The translations under genes and the position numbers were made by a program. A stretch of DNA of 7,901 nucleotides. Source: Spirochaetaceae bacterium. GTDB taxonomy: Bacteria > Spirochaetota > Spirochaetia > Treponematales > Rectinemataceae. Below the pieces are notes generated by a model. The model had not been told where the DNA came from, ran no database searches, and saw only the letters and a program-made list of their open reading frames with translations. The stretch spans positions 1 through 7,901 of the forward strand of contig JAEUJG010000298.1 in the NCBI GenBank assembly GCA_016794765.1, written 5' to 3'. Positions 1 to 4,985 of this stretch are shown here, one piece after another (positions within the stretch are counted from its first letter, which is position 1; each line of letters starts with the position of its first letter).

Positions 1-2
1 CC

Positions 3-1196
3 TACGGCTCGGAACAGCTCTTGTCCTTCCAGGCCAACGGCGCGACGGGAGCCCTGCCGCCCACCCAGCGGGGCGTCAGCGGGCAATCACTGACCCTCCC
101 CGGACAGGGCGCGCTTTCGCGCGCGGGCTACGAGTTCGGCGGATGGAACACCGCGGCCGACGGATCGGGCCCCGCCTACGCGGCGGGCGCCTCCTTCCTC
201 CTCGGAAGCGCCGACGCCGTCCTCTACGCGGCGTGGAAACCCAAGCTTGAATTCGACCTGAACGGCGCCGGAGGAAGCGCGCCGGCGAGCCTCTACCAGT
301 TCACGGAACAGAGCCTCAACCTGCCCGGCCAGGGCGCCATGATCCGGAACGGCTACCAGTTCGACGGCTGGAGCGCCGAGTCGGGCGGCGGAGGCGCGAG
401 CTACGCCGAAGGCGCGGCCTACACCTTCGGCGCCGCTCCCGCCCTGCTCTACGCCCGCTGGAAGCCCGGCGTCGGTTTCGACGCGAACGGGGGCACGGGC
501 AGTCCGCCTTCGGCCCTCTACAATTACCAAGGCTTGAACGTCACGACACCCTCCGGCGCAGGGCTGTCCCGCATCGGCTACAAGTTCGGCGGCTGGAACA
601 GCCTCGCGAACGGCACCGGAACCAACTATCCCGCCGGGGCCGCCTACACCATGGGAGCCTCCCCTTCGACGCTCTACGCGAAATGGGACGAGCTCGTGGT
701 CGGCGATCCGGGCCCCGCGGGCGGCGTCGTCTTCTACAAGAAGGCCGACTACACGGGCGGCTGGCGCTACCTCGAGGCCTGGACGGCGGACGAGCCGGGC
801 GATTATAAATGGGGATCGTACAACGTACTCTTGGGCAGCACCGGAACGGCCATCGGCACAGGCTACGCCAACACCTACACGGCCCTCAACGCGCCGGCCG
901 TCGTCACGGCGGATTACCCGGCGGCCGCGGCCGCGCGCGCGGCGAACCACGGCGGCTACGCGGATTGGTTCCTGCCCTCGAAGGACGAGCTGACCGCGCT
1001 CGGCAACGAGCGCGCCCGCCTCCTGCCCTTCCCCGGGCTGTATTACTGGAGCTCGAGCGAGTTCAGCGCCACCGAGGCGGTGATGTTCCAGATCACGGCC
1101 GGGATCAGCGTCTCGTGGGAGTGGGAAAAGGATAACGGCCTCGTCGCATTCGGTACCGTATATCCCAGCTATGTCCGCGTGATCCGCCGGTTCTAG
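3..1196 (+). CDS. InlB B-repeat / Lcl-domain surface protein, 5' partial
   Basis: The reading frame is open to the left window edge, so the real start lies upstream. The TTG at 21 continues an already open frame and is unlikely to be the start. Counting from that TTG (391 residues), three InlB B-repeats (Listeria-Bacteroides/Flg_new type) lie at about 2-72, 77-148 and 152-222. Each has the pattern F-x-x-N-G-x-x-G, then L-P-G-Q-G or similar, G-Y-x-F-x-G-W, and a closing L-Y-A-x-W. After a short linker, residues 227-391 begin G-D-P-G-P-A-G-G-V-V-F-Y and carry W-F-L-P-S-K-D-E-L, Y-Y-W-S-S-S-E and a terminal V-R-V-I-R-R-F. These are hallmarks of the Lcl C-terminal/DUF1566 domain, a C-type-lectin-like fold. 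By family, the protein is probably exported and displayed on the cell surface, with a binding or adhesive role. The ligand is unknown. The signal peptide and any further repeats lie outside the window. Confidence 0.88.
   Translation, partial: YGSEQLLSFQANGATGALPPTQRGVSGQSLTLPGQGALSRAGYEFGGWNTAADGSGPAYAAGASFLLGSADAVLYAAWKPKLEFDLNGAGGSAPASLYQFTEQSLNLPGQGAMIRNGYQFDGWSAESGGGGASYAEGAAYTFGAAPALLYARWKPGVGFDANGGTGSPPSALYNYQGLNVTTPSGAGLSRIGYKFGGWNSLANGTGTNYPAGAAYTMGASPSTLYAKWDELVVGDPGPAGGVVFYKKADYTGGWRYLEAWTADEPGDYKWGSYNVLLGSTGTAIGTGYANTYTALNAPAVVTADYPAAAAARAANHGGYADWFLPSKDELTALGNERARLLPFPGLYYWSSSEFSATEAVMFQITAGISVSWEWEKDNGLVAFGTVYPSYVRVIRRF
24..686 (+). repeat. Three tandem InlB B-repeats (protein-level)
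   Basis: Three units of about 75 codons start near 24, 249 and 474. They share the F-x-x-N-G, L-P-G-Q-G-A (P-S-G-A-G in the third), G-Y-x-F-x-G-W and L-Y-A-x-W positions. Units 1 and 2 share the L-P-G-Q-G-A block, while the third has diverged there. The repeat is conserved at the protein level and only patchily in DNA, which suggests old duplications rather than recent expansion. In this family such units form small beta-grasp-like modules that space a terminal domain away from the cell. Confidence 0.85.
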
Positions 1197-1214
1197 ACGG
1201 CCTGCCGCCGCGGG

Positions 1215-1243
1215 TTGACCGGGACGCGGGAAGCGTCCAGAAT
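1215..1243 (+). promoter_or_regulatory. Candidate sigma70-type promoter of the alkyltransferase gene, leaderless
   Basis: A TTGACC -35 (1215-1220) is followed after exactly 17 bases by CAGAAT (1238-1243), which matches four of six positions of TATAAT. The ATG begins 7 bases past the -10, where transcription would be expected to start, so the mRNA would be leaderless. This fits the absence of a Shine-Dalgarno: the only AGG (1245-1247) lies 2 bases from the ATG. It is predicted by eye, and the -10 is weak. Confidence 0.45.
1222..1238 (+). promoter_or_regulatory. Dyad GGACGC-N5-GCGTCC in promoter spacer (possible operator)
   Basis: A perfect 6-bp inverted repeat, GGACGC (1222-1227) and GCGTCC (1233-1238) with a 5-base centre, fills the spacer between the proposed -35 and -10 and overlaps the first base of the -10. 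A repressor binding there would block polymerase. It could instead be a small hairpin after the upstream gene, but no T-run follows, so a terminator is less likely. In GC-rich DNA a chance dyad of this size is possible. Confidence 0.3.
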
Positions 1244-1249
1244 CAGGCC

Positions 1250-1897
1250 ATGACGGCGAAGCCCGCGATCACGCTCTGGTTCCGTGAAATCGACGGCGCC
1301 TGGTACGGCCTCGCCGAGAGCGGGGAGCGGCTCGCCGCGACCGCGACTGGCGCCTCGCGGGAAGAAGCGGCGCGGATCCTCGAGGCCTGCCTGCCGCCTG
1401 GCATTCCCCGCGCGGCGGGCGAAGGTCCGTCCTCCTTCGCGGACGGGACGGCGCGCATGCTCGCGGCCATCGAATCCGGCGACGAATCGGGGAAGCGCTT
1501 CGAGCTCGCGACGGAGATCCTCCGCGAACCGGCCGCGACCGTGTACCGCTTCGTCGCCGCCATACCCCTGGGCTACGTCAGCTCCTACGGCCGGGTCGCC
1601 GTCGCCGCGGGGACGATCGCGCGGGAGGTCGGGAGGCTCATGATGAACAATCCCCTCTACCCCATCGTCCCCTGCCACCGCGTGGTGGGCGCGGACTTCT
1701 CCCTCGTCGGCTACCGCGGCGCGACGAGCGGCCCCGACTTGGACAGCAAGCTTGCCCGGCTCCGCACCGAGGCCTGCGGCTTCCGCGCGGAGCTCGAACT
1801 TGCCGCGGCCGGCGGGCTCGTCGTTTTTCCCGCGGAGCGCGTGCTCGAAAAAACCGCGCGCGAGGACCGCGACGCGGGCCAGCTGGCGCTCTTTTAG
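1250..1897 (+). CDS. O6-alkylguanine-DNA alkyltransferase (methylated-DNA--cysteine S-methyltransferase, Ogt/MGMT family)
   Basis: This 215-residue cytoplasmic DNA repair protein transfers the alkyl group from O6-alkylguanine to its own cysteine in a single-use reaction. The active-site motif P-C-H-R-V is at 141-145 with nucleophile Cys142, so this is not the cysteine-less alkyltransferase-like class. The upstream helix-turn-helix region contains S-S-Y-G-R-V-A (111-117) and the helix A-R-E-V-G-R-L-M-M-N-N-P. Arg125 lies 17 residues and Asn134 8 residues before the cysteine, the same spacing as the human arginine finger (Arg128) and hinge Asn137. G-Y-R-G at 154-157 follows the active site as in the family. 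The N-terminal ~90 residues are a poorly conserved domain, as is usual. About 35 extra residues follow the catalytic domain and end in Q-L-A-L-F, a likely beta-clamp binding peptide. The ATG at 1250 fits the family start; it has no Shine-Dalgarno and is probably read from a leaderless mRNA. The flanking genes do not suggest an Ada-type operon. Confidence 0.92.
   Translation: MTAKPAITLWFREIDGAWYGLAESGERLAATATGASREEAARILEACLPPGIPRAAGEGPSSFADGTARMLAAIESGDESGKRFELATEILREPAATVYRFVAAIPLGYVSSYGRVAVAAGTIAREVGRLMMNNPLYPIVPCHRVVGADFSLVGYRGATSGPDLDSKLARLRTEACGFRAELELAAAGGLVVFPAERVLEKTAREDRDAGQLALF
1880..1894 (+). other. C-terminal beta-sliding-clamp binding motif (QLALF)
   Basis: The last five codons before the stop encode Q-L-A-L-F. 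The bacterial clamp-binding consensus is Q-L-[S/D]-L-F, with known variants such as Q-L-N-L-F in UmuC. The motif lies at the very C-terminus after a charged, probably flexible stretch (E-K-T-A-R-E-D-R-D-A-G), which is where clamp peptides usually occur. The residues are read directly; clamp binding is inferred. Confidence 0.5.
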
Positions 1898-1966
1898 CCG
1901 CTTCCGTTCGGCGGCCAGTCGCGGCGGCGGGCTCGCGGCGACAGGAGCGCAAAGCCGTGGCGCGAC

Positions 1967-1995
1967 TTGACGGCGAATCGTTCCTCGGCGTTACT
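1967..1995 (+). promoter_or_regulatory. Candidate promoter of the DUF2461 gene, leaderless
   Basis: TTGACG (1967-1972) and GTTACT (1990-1995) are separated by 17 bases, and the ATG at 2003 lies 8 bases beyond the -10, at the expected transcription start. No Shine-Dalgarno precedes that ATG. The arrangement copies that of the alkyltransferase gene. It also explains the in-frame TTG at 1967 as part of a -35 box rather than a start codon. The -10 matches only three consensus positions. Confidence 0.42.
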
Positions 1996-2002
1996 TCATG
2001 GC

Positions 2003-2671
2003 ATGCAGACACGAAAGGGCATCGAGGAGGCGCTGGCCTTCCTCCGGGAGCTCAAGGCCAACAACGACCGCGCTTGGTTCGAGGCGAACCGACCGCGCTA
2101 CGAGGCGGCCCGGGAGGCCTTCGAAGGTCTCGTCGGGGAGCTCATCGCGCGCTTCGGGACGGTCGACGACCTCGCCGGCGTCAGCCCGCGCGAATGCGTC
2201 TTCCGGATCAACCGCGACGTCAGGTTCTCCGCGGACAAGTCTCCCTACAAGACCGCGATGGGCGCCCTCCTGGGACCGGCCGGCCGAAAATCGGGAGTCC
2301 GGTCCTACTACCTCCACCTCGAGCCCGGCGGAAAGTCCATGCTGGCGGGCGGCCTTCACTCGCCGACGTCCGCGGAGCTCGGCCGGATCAGGAACGCCCT
2401 AGCGTCCGACACGCGCCTCTTGAAGCGCCTCCTCGCCGCGCCTTCCTTCGCGGGGACCTTCGGCGGGCTTTCGGGCGAATCGCTCAAAACCGCGCCGCAG
2501 GGCTACCCGAAGGACCATCCCGAGATCGAACTCCTCCGGCGCAAGCAATATCTCGCCATCCTACCCCTCTCCGACGCCGAGGTCGCGGCCGAAGGACTCG
2601 TCCCGCGGGCGCTCGAGGCCTTCGCGGCGATGAAGCCCTTCCTCCTCTACCTCGAACGCTCGCTCGCCTAG
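2003..2671 (+). CDS. DUF2461 family protein (TIGR02453-like), function unknown
   Basis: The protein is 222 residues from the ATG at 2003, the usual length for this family. Family hallmarks in order are: an N-terminal helix with A-L-x-F-L-R-E-L-K-A-N-N-D-R-A-W-F (10-26); F-R-I-N-R-D-V-R-F-S-A-D-K-S-P-Y-K-T (67-84); the strand Y-Y-L-H-L-E-P-G-G (102-110) with G-G-L-H-S-P (116-121); and L-K-T-A-P-Q-G-Y-P-K-D-H-P (161-173) followed by L-L-R-R-K-Q-Y-L. No signal peptide or membrane segment is visible, so it is probably cytoplasmic. The biochemical role of the family is not established, and I assign none. An in-frame TTG at 1967 would add 12 residues, but the family begins close to the A-L-x-F-L helix and that TTG sits in a good -35 box, so I prefer 2003. 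The 105-base gap after the alkyltransferase gene and the separate promoter argue against a tight operon. Confidence 0.88.
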   Translation: MQTRKGIEEALAFLRELKANNDRAWFEANRPRYEAAREAFEGLVGELIARFGTVDDLAGVSPRECVFRINRDVRFSADKSPYKTAMGALLGPAGRKSGVRSYYLHLEPGGKSMLAGGLHSPTSAELGRIRNALASDTRLLKRLLAAPSFAGTFGGLSGESLKTAPQGYPKDHPEIELLRRKQYLAILPLSDAEVAAEGLVPRALEAFAAMKPFLLYLERSLA

Positions 2672-2709
2672 GGGCATAGCCCGCCGTGCCTTCGCTGGCG
2701 CGGCGGCGG

Positions 2710-2731
2710 CCGGGGCGCGATACTGGAAGAG
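2710..2731 (+). promoter_or_regulatory. Candidate promoter (-10 block) of the beta-helix gene
   Basis: The stretch holds CCGGG, GCGC, the -10-like GATACT (2719-2724), two bases, then AAGAG (2727-2731). Nearly the same block precedes the DUF4139 gene at 4927-4950. Transcription starting near 2730 would give a leader of about 55 bases. I see no clear TTGACA-like -35 at 16-18 bases. The call rests on the match between the two sites. Confidence 0.4.
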
Positions 2732-2774
2732 GCGGGCGTCCCTCGGCCATGCCGCCAAACACCGGCCGCCCGCC
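2731..2774 (+). promoter_or_regulatory. Inverted repeat in the 5' leader of the beta-helix gene
   Basis: GGCGGGCG (2731-2738) and CGCCCGCC (2767-2774) form a perfect 8-bp inverted repeat. Its second arm directly abuts the Shine-Dalgarno GGGAGG at 2775. A competing stem, CCGGC (2762-2766) with GCCGG (2772-2776), would instead use the first two bases of the Shine-Dalgarno. Leader RNA that switches between the two could tune translation. GC-rich leaders often form such stems by chance, so this is only a candidate. Confidence 0.25.
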
Positions 2775-2780
2775 GGGAGG
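2775..2780 (+). promoter_or_regulatory. Strong Shine-Dalgarno (GGGAGG) of the beta-helix gene
   Basis: GGGAGG sits 6 bases before the ATG at 2787 and fixes the start. The encoded N-terminus is immediately a signal peptide, which agrees with this choice. Confidence 0.75.
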
Positions 2781-2786
2781 CGCCCG

Positions 2787-4112
2787 ATGCGACGCACGGC
2801 CATTCTTCTTTTGGCGTTGACGATTCTTGGCTCCTTGGAAGCCCAGCAGGTGATCCGCGTCAAATCGGTCGCGGAGTTCATCCGGGCGATCGGCCCACGG
2901 CGCGTCATCCAGCTCGCGCCCGGCGTCTACGACCTTTCCAAGGGAGCCGCCACGCGAACCAAGAACGTCACCTGGGATCGATCCTCGGGGGATCCGGAAC
3001 CGGTGATCGAGGGCGTCGAGGATCTGACGATAGACGCCGCGGGGGCCGAGCTTGTCGCATCCTCACCCTACGCCCGCGTCCTCGCGTTCAAGGACTCCTC
3101 CCTCGTCACCTTGCGGGGAGCCAGGCTCCTGCACCGCGTCTCCGAACCCTGCATGGCCGGAGTCCTCGCCCTTGCGGGCTGTTCCGATTTCAGGATCGAA
3201 GAGTGTGAGCTGCTTGGCTCCGGCGCGGTGGGCATAGAGATCGAGGCCTCGAGCGGCATCTCCCTGTCCGGCGGCGCGATCCGGGACTGCTCGGTCGGCG
3301 CCGTCTGGGCGCGCGACTCTTGGGGCCTTTCCTTCGCGAACCTCGCGGTGGAGGGCAACGGCGGCGGCTCTCCCCTGATCGCGGTCGCGGGGGTGACGGG
3401 CATGATCTTCGGCGATTGCCGCTTCTCGGACAACAGCGGAGCGGAATTCCTCTCCTTCGGCCCCGGCACGGAGGACTTCGGCTTCGAGTACTGTGAATTT
3501 TCCGGCAACGACTTCGAAGCGCTGACCACGAGCGAAGCCCTGCCTTACTTCTTCGAGGCCTACTACGAGGGCAATTCCTTCGACGGGGAACTCGACGCCC
3601 TCGTCGAATACGGCGGAGACGGCGCGGCCGGGTTCTTCCCCCACGAGGTGGCAGGTTCGGGCCTCGCGCTCTCCTACCCCGAGTGGTTCTCGCTCGACGA
3701 GTCCGATCCCGCCGCCCCGGTCCTCGCCGAGGGCGATCCCGCCGTCGGGGCCATCCTCGTTGGGAAGGTCTACGTCCTCAAGCGCACGGAGGATCCCGAC
3801 ACGCAGGCGGAGCGCATTTTCCGCGCCGCGGCGCCCCTCGCGGAAAAATGGCTTTCCGAAAAGGGAATCCGTGTCGCTTCACGGCTACACGAGGAACCGG
3901 TCAACACGGAGGCCCCGCCCTACCATTTCGAATACTACGCGAAGGCGATGTCGGGGGGAAAGGAAACGAGGCTCCGCGTCAAGCTCATCCAGGGGGACGG
4001 CGCCGTATGGTGCTTCGCCGCCTACCACCCGGACGAGGAACTCCTCACGCCGGGCGCGGTCTACGGCGTGGTGCTCGACGGCGTGGAAAGGGCCGGCGCC
4101 CCGCCTCATTGA
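2787..4112 (+). CDS. Exported right-handed beta-helix protein with extra C-terminal domain
   Basis: The 441-residue protein starts with a signal peptide: M-R-R, a hydrophobic core to about 14, then S-L-E-A before Q-Q, giving probable signal peptidase I cleavage after residue 19. It begins V-I-R-V-K-S-V-A-E-F with I-Q-L-A-P-G-V-Y-D-L at 41-50, typical of the first coil of parallel beta-helix proteins. Residues ~70-270 are short strands with recurring S-x-x-x-F/L-x-x-C-x-L/F-x-G/D-N-x turns (C-S-D-F-R-I-E-E-C-E-L-L near 132-143; F-G-F-E-Y-C-E-F-S-G-N-D near 231-242), consistent with PbH1 coils. Residues ~291-435 look different: G-L-A-L-S-Y-P-E-W-F-S-L, then strands, a helix and Y-H-F-E-Y-Y-A-K-A. 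This resembles PsbP/DUF1795-type domains, but only by pattern. I see no catalytic signature of polysaccharide lyases, so no enzyme activity is assigned. It is likely periplasmic or surface-located. The stop codon overlaps the -35 proposed for the next gene. Confidence 0.8.
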   Translation: MRRTAILLLALTILGSLEAQQVIRVKSVAEFIRAIGPRRVIQLAPGVYDLSKGAATRTKNVTWDRSSGDPEPVIEGVEDLTIDAAGAELVASSPYARVLAFKDSSLVTLRGARLLHRVSEPCMAGVLALAGCSDFRIEECELLGSGAVGIEIEASSGISLSGGAIRDCSVGAVWARDSWGLSFANLAVEGNGGGSPLIAVAGVTGMIFGDCRFSDNSGAEFLSFGPGTEDFGFEYCEFSGNDFEALTTSEALPYFFEAYYEGNSFDGELDALVEYGGDGAAGFFPHEVAGSGLALSYPEWFSLDESDPAAPVLAEGDPAVGAILVGKVYVLKRTEDPDTQAERIFRAAAPLAEKWLSEKGIRVASRLHEEPVNTEAPPYHFEYYAKAMSGGKETRLRVKLIQGDGAVWCFAAYHPDEELLTPGAVYGVVLDGVERAGAPPH

Positions 4113-4137
4113 GCTTTTTGCCAAGAACGGCTACCCT
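4109..4137 (+). promoter_or_regulatory. Candidate promoter of the FKBP lipoprotein gene
   Basis: TTGAGC (4109-4114) overlaps the upstream stop codon and is followed after 17 bases by TACCCT (4132-4137), which fits the TANNNT core of a -10. This would give a leader of about 30 bases with the Shine-Dalgarno at 4162. It was identified by eye; read-through from the preceding gene remains possible. Confidence 0.4.
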
Positions 4138-4161
4138 TGCTCCGCTTTCAACCTTACCCGC

Positions 4162-4166
4162 AAGGA
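4162..4166 (+). promoter_or_regulatory. Shine-Dalgarno (AAGGA) of the FKBP gene
   Basis: AAGGA lies 7 bases before the ATG at 4174. It settles the start there, even though the frame stays open upstream to at least 3760. The next codons give a classic lipoprotein signal (M-K-K-L-L). Confidence 0.8.
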
Positions 4167-4173
4167 TTCACCG

Positions 4174-4887
4174 ATGAAGAAGCTTCTCGCGGCGCTCGCC
4201 GTCGCCGCACTCCTTTCCTCCTGCCAGGCCGCGAAGCCCGCCGCCGCGCCCGAGGCCGCCGGCGCTCCCGCGGCAGCCGCCGCCCCCAAGACCGCCGACG
4301 CCAGCTACGCCTTCGGCGTGCTCATGGGCAACAGCCTCAAGTCCACCTCCGTCGCCATCGACGGCAAGGCCTTTCTCAAGGGCATGACCGACGCAATGGG
4401 AAAGGGCAAGCCCAAGATCAGCCTCGAGCAGGCCAACGAGACCGTCCAGACCGCCCTCATGGCCGCGGCCGAGAAGAAGGCCAAGGAGAACATGGCCGCC
4501 GAGGAGAAGTTCCTCGCCGAGAACGGCAAGAAGGCCGGGGTCGTGACGACGCCGAGCGGCCTGCAGTACGAGGTCCTCGCGCAGGGCACGGGCGCCAAGC
4601 CCAAGGCGACCGACACGGTCAAGGTCGACTATGTCGGCACGCTCCTCGACGGCAGCACCTTCGACAGCTCCATCGAGCGCGGCGAGCCGGCGATCATCCC
4701 CCTCGAGCAGGTCATCCCCGGCTGGTCCGAAGGCCTCCAGCTCATGAACGTGGGCGGCAAGTACAAGCTCGTCATCCCCTCCGCCCTCGCCTACGGCGCG
4801 GAGGGCGCCGGCGCGGCGATCACGCCCTACAGCACGGTCGTCTTCGAGGTCACGCTCCTTTCGATCGAAGCCCCCGCCAAGAACTAA
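4174..4887 (+). CDS. FKBP-type peptidyl-prolyl cis-trans isomerase lipoprotein (FkpA/Mip-like)
   Basis: The 237-residue protein has a lipoprotein signal, M-K-K-L-L-A-A-L-A-V then L-L-S-S-C, so Cys17 is the predicted lipidated N-terminus. An Ala/Pro-rich tether follows (18-40). Residues 44-118 match the FKBP N-terminal dimerisation region of FkpA/Mip (S-Y-A-F-G-V-L-M-G, then a long charged helix). Residues 126-232 form the FKBP catalytic domain, with the pocket residues intact: Y153 in V-D-Y-V-G-T, F163-D164, V180-I181 in V-I-P-G-W, W184, Y207 in A-Y-G, and F224. By family it catalyses proline isomerisation and acts as a chaperone for periplasmic or outer-membrane proteins, anchored to a membrane here by lipid. 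Every lysine codon I read is AAG, which suggests strong codon bias and good expression. It lies between two other exported-protein genes, 61 and 98 bases away. fkpA would be a reasonable name, but orthology cannot be judged from this window. Confidence 0.93.
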   Translation: MKKLLAALAVAALLSSCQAAKPAAAPEAAGAPAAAAAPKTADASYAFGVLMGNSLKSTSVAIDGKAFLKGMTDAMGKGKPKISLEQANETVQTALMAAAEKKAKENMAAEEKFLAENGKKAGVVTTPSGLQYEVLAQGTGAKPKATDTVKVDYVGTLLDGSTFDSSIERGEPAIIPLEQVIPGWSEGLQLMNVGGKYKLVIPSALAYGAEGAGAAITPYSTVVFEVTLLSIEAPAKN

Positions 4888-4926
4888 GGGCAAGGGAATC
4901 CGCCCACCCCGTTCCGGCGGCGCGGT

Positions 4927-4950
4927 CCGGGCTGCGCTATACTCCAAGAG
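4927..4950 (+). promoter_or_regulatory. Candidate promoter (-10 block) of the DUF4139 gene
   Basis: CCGGG, GCGC, a good -10 TATACT (4938-4943), two bases, then AAGAG (4946-4950) are present. TATACT matches TATAAT at five of six positions. Apart from two extra bases after CCGGG, the block matches the one before the beta-helix gene. The expected start near 4950 gives a leader of about 35 bases. No clear -35 is visible. Confidence 0.5.
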
Positions 4951-4974
4951 TGCGCGGCCCGACCGCCGCCGAAC

Positions 4975-4984
4975 GGAGGCCTCC
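4975..4984 (+). promoter_or_regulatory. Shine-Dalgarno inside a perfect palindrome (GGAGGCCTCC), fixes a TTG start
   Basis: GGAGG (4975-4979) is 6 bases before the TTG at 4986 and decides this rare start codon, since no ATG or GTG gives a sensible signal peptide. The Shine-Dalgarno is followed at once by its own complement, CCTCC (4980-4984), making a 10-base palindrome. With no loop it cannot fold tightly on itself. Confidence 0.7.
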
Positions 4985-4985
4985 C

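Noticed and set aside
87..950. 287-residue minus-strand frame opposite the InlB-repeat gene
   Set aside because: It is an Arg/Gly/Val-rich shadow translation with no domain, while the plus strand has clear repeats and a family-specific C-terminal domain.
1020..1196. Diversity-generating retroelement variable region at the 3' end of the lectin-fold gene
   Set aside because: The fold is the kind used by such elements, but the codons are not rich in AAC/AAT as adenine mutagenesis requires, and no template repeat or reverse transcriptase is in the window.
1250..1897. Alkyltransferase-like (catalytically dead ATL) protein
   Set aside because: ATL proteins replace the active-site cysteine, usually with Trp or Ala; here P-C-H-R is intact.
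1897..1915. Rho-independent terminator after the alkyltransferase gene (GCCGC / GCGGC)
   Set aside because: The stem has only five pairs with a 9-base loop, and no T-run follows.
1957..2679. 240-residue plus-strand frame starting at GTG 1957, overlapping the DUF2461 gene
   Set aside because: The product is Arg/Pro-rich low-complexity sequence; the overlapping frame matches DUF2461 motifs end to end.
3760..4173. N-terminal extension of the FKBP frame upstream of 4174
   Set aside because: It runs through the end of the beta-helix gene in another frame, encodes Arg/Ser-rich sequence, and would bury a perfect lipoprotein signal and Shine-Dalgarno.
4137..4985. N-terminal extension of the DUF4139 frame upstream of 4986
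   Set aside because: It overlaps the FKBP gene out of frame, is Arg-rich, and would hide the signal peptide that begins at the TTG with GGAGG before it.
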